The position numbers and the translations under genes are program-made. Shown here piece after piece: positions 61,894 through 64,000 of a stretch of 64,000 nt of DNA (the first letter of the stretch is position 1; the number at the start of each line of letters is the position of its first letter). The notes under the pieces are model-generated. The model saw only the letters and a list, made by a program, of their open reading frames with translations. It ran no database searches and was not told where the DNA came from. Origin of the DNA: Plantago ovata (taxonomy: Eukaryota; Streptophyta; Magnoliopsida; Lamiales; Plantaginaceae); contig CM051455.1 of the NCBI GenBank assembly GCA_028274465.1, forward strand, positions 127,259,462 to 127,323,461, read 5' to 3'.

Positions 61894-63430
61894 TGATAGT
61901 AAATATGTCCTAGAGACAACCACATTTAAGGACATATATACTGCATCACAATCAACGTAATATAATGTATGTTTGTTATTCATGTTTATGTTTACTTATG
62001 TATGTATATTACATCGGGCAATACAACATGTCATATCTTTATCTGGTTGGATGGTAAGTGATCTCTGGAGAGGAGTCATCTCTCATGTGTAGCATTAGGA
62101 GAGTACTACTCAAGTCATTCATAGTTGTGTTGGTAAAGTCGTTGGCCAACGCACATATATTTAGGATGTCCTAAATATATCTCGGTAACCAAACAACTCA
62201 CTAAAGACGTCATGAGTGTATTATTGGGTTAGACACTTCATCGATCCTAGATGCATTCGAGTAAGTCAGATGAAAGGACCTTACCATCGCCGCATTTAGT
62301 GCAACAGGCTTTCCAACGAAAGGAAGTTTGAGATTTCTCTCAAAACGTCCTCATGTATTAATATTGCAAATGGAATTGATTGAGAATTCCATGATGCCCA
62401 GTCGTCTTGTCTAGCTTAATACACTGAGGCTCTATGGGTCAACTATACGGTGGACCGACTTGTCAAAATTAAAGAACTATGGGAAGAATTATAATTAACT
62501 TGGTTAATTATAATTGATTGTGACATAATTAATATTTTGTAATTAAATATTAATTATACATATGTATATTAATATGTATTAATATATTACTTGTATTTTG
62601 ATAATACAATTACGAGTTAATTGAAAGGATATATTAATTGAATTGATATATGCACTTGGGCAAGATTTTAATTGAATTTAATATCTTAACTTGAATGTGG
62701 GCCCATACTCCCTACTCCAGCCGTGTGGCAATCCTTCTCCTAATTAAACTTGAGGGGCAAGTTTTCCTAATTGAAGATTAGGATGATCTAGACATATATT
62801 TACTTGTGCAATAAGAATTAGAGTTCTTATTCCTTTTAGGATTTGATTGGTTCTAAAGGCTTCCGATAGACACTATAAATAGAGGCATTAGAGAGCTGGA
62901 AAATCATTCTGATTACTAATCATTTTGTAATCTGTGAGACAGGAAAAGCTCTCCCTCTCCTAACCCAAACTGCCGCCGTCGCCACCTTCCTACGGACTAC
63001 GTAGGGTTTGATTCTTTAGGAGATACGTAGGCAGCTTGGAGCACACCCCAAGAACAAGCCACCATCCATCTTTGGATATCAAGCTTCAGTATTCTCAGTT
63101 GTTATATTGTTTATGTACTAACTTCTGTCTTGCAGATAGAATTCTCGAGTGCAGATTTTCTACACTGCATAATGATTTTGTAAAATCAATTCCCGCTTCG
63201 TTATGAACCCGATTGAGGTGATTCCAGTTGGATAATACTCCTAAAATCCTGAACTACAATCTGACCAGAGGGATCATCGATATCATTCCTGGATCGAGGG
63301 AATATAAATCTACCTCAGTTGTATATATATTCAGGTATGTTTGAATAGATAGTCGATTAACCTGCTTGTTAAGAAAATTTTGAAATTTCGCTGCACCAAC
63401 CTAGGGGTAAACCTAACCATATTTCTTTCA
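61894..63430 (+). mobile_element. Solo LTR (1.54 kb) with 5-bp TSD
   Basis: Begins TGATAGTAAATATG, ends ATTTCTTTCA, flanked by TCAGG at 61889-61893 and 63431-63435. TATA box TATAAATA at 62874-62881. No internal retrotransposon sequence remains, so it arose by LTR recombination. Superfamily (Copia is a guess) not determined. Orientation follows the TATA box. Confidence 0.85.
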
Positions 63431-63435
63431 TCAGG

Positions 63436-64000
63436 TTCAAGGTTAGAAGGTTCAGGTTCAAGGTTTAGGAGGTTCAAATTCTGATGCTTGGGTTGGATTG
63501 TATCGTAAGGTTCTGGTTAGGTTTTGACCGTAACAACCGTTGTTAAAATCACAGTTAAAACTAGATGTGGTCTTGGGTCTTTGTAATCTTTCTGAGCATT
63601 ACTTATGCTCGTTATTTTAATTATAAATAAAAAATTGGTCGTTCCAAAAACAAAATGATTTATGATGTTTGTTGCTTTGGTTTTATTTAGGACAAGTAAG
63701 AAATTGGGAGGGAGAGTAGTAATCTTTCATTTTTTTTTTGTTTACTCTCTTGTAAACTATTACAAATAGTCGCCATGCTCATCAATTTTCATTGAATATT
63801 ATGCATATTAGATTAAGATTGAGTCTTTGTTTAAAAAAGGTACCCACCAGATCAAGTGATTTATTACCCTAAGGTGTAATAATTATGTACATTTTACCCT
63901 AAGGTTTGAGCAAATTAAGTGTTACCATAAAGTCAAAAATGGACTGAAGGATAGGAAATTTTGTGTGGGGTCCCACGTTGGACTCAATTTGTTGAGTTTC
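63436..64000. other. Minisatellite remainder, then unassigned sequence
   Basis: GGTTCAAGG repeats end near 63480; the rest is AT-rich with no gene or element end that I can fix. Confidence 0.35.

Overview
The window is nuclear DNA of a flowering plant. Genes are split by GT-AG introns, retrotransposons are of plant types, and plant-only gene families are present. The families seen are a GLTSCR1-domain BRIP-type chromatin subunit, a late-blight-R1-like CC-NB-LRR, a CIPK and a DnaJ-linked zinc finger. An asterid eudicot is my best guess, from the style of the NB-LRR and of the non-LTR retrotransposon; that is inference. Host genes fill only a small part of the 64 kb. The rest is a nested bed of transposable elements, many with visible target-site duplications (TSDs).

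Layout. 1-1757: the 5' part of a BRIP-like gene on the minus strand. 2.0-17.8 kb: three copies of one intergenic repeat unit (starting near 2.0, 4.3 and 16.3 kb), two carrying a tRNA-derived SINE. They are broken by hAT, MITE, CACTA and other inverted-repeat elements, an LTR-retrotransposon 3' end and a LINE fragment. The 10.9-16.35 kb part is a duplicate of 37.3-39.0 kb, where several of the insertions are absent, so empty sites can be read directly. 18.0-23.4 kb: a Mutator-like (MULE) element and two LINE copies in tandem that encode a reverse transcriptase followed by an R2-like endonuclease region. 24.04-37.29 kb: one 13.25-kb Tat-lineage Ty3/Gypsy element with LTRs, primer site, gag-pro-RT-RNaseH-aRNaseH-integrase and an antisense spliced gene near its 3' end. 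It has two in-frame stops and one frameshift. 39.8-42 kb: an inverted-repeat element and the 3' exons of an unrecognised gene. 42.9-53.7 kb: a CC-NB-LRR gene whose CC exon and NB-LRR exon are separated by an 8.1-kb intron filled with a degraded LTR retrotransposon, itself carrying two MULE-like insertions and a minisatellite. 54.4-60.8 kb: a 6.4-kb element with long degenerate inverted termini, flanked by a 14-bp direct repeat, carrying a broken CIPK 3' fragment and a nested 1.18-kb MULE. 60.9-64 kb: a tiny MITE, a LINE RNase H remnant and a 1.54-kb solo LTR.

The genes do not form a pathway. The main stories are (i) non-LTR elements with an R2-type endonuclease region, embedded in TTA/TA microsatellites; (ii) MULE-like elements with rapidly changing palindrome-rich cores, and one carrying a host kinase fragment; (iii) an immune-receptor gene stretched by transposons. 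Almost every frame break I could read in the R gene, the BRIP gene and one LINE is a net loss of one base, often in a short homopolymer. Consensus error should be excluded before calling these pseudogenes.
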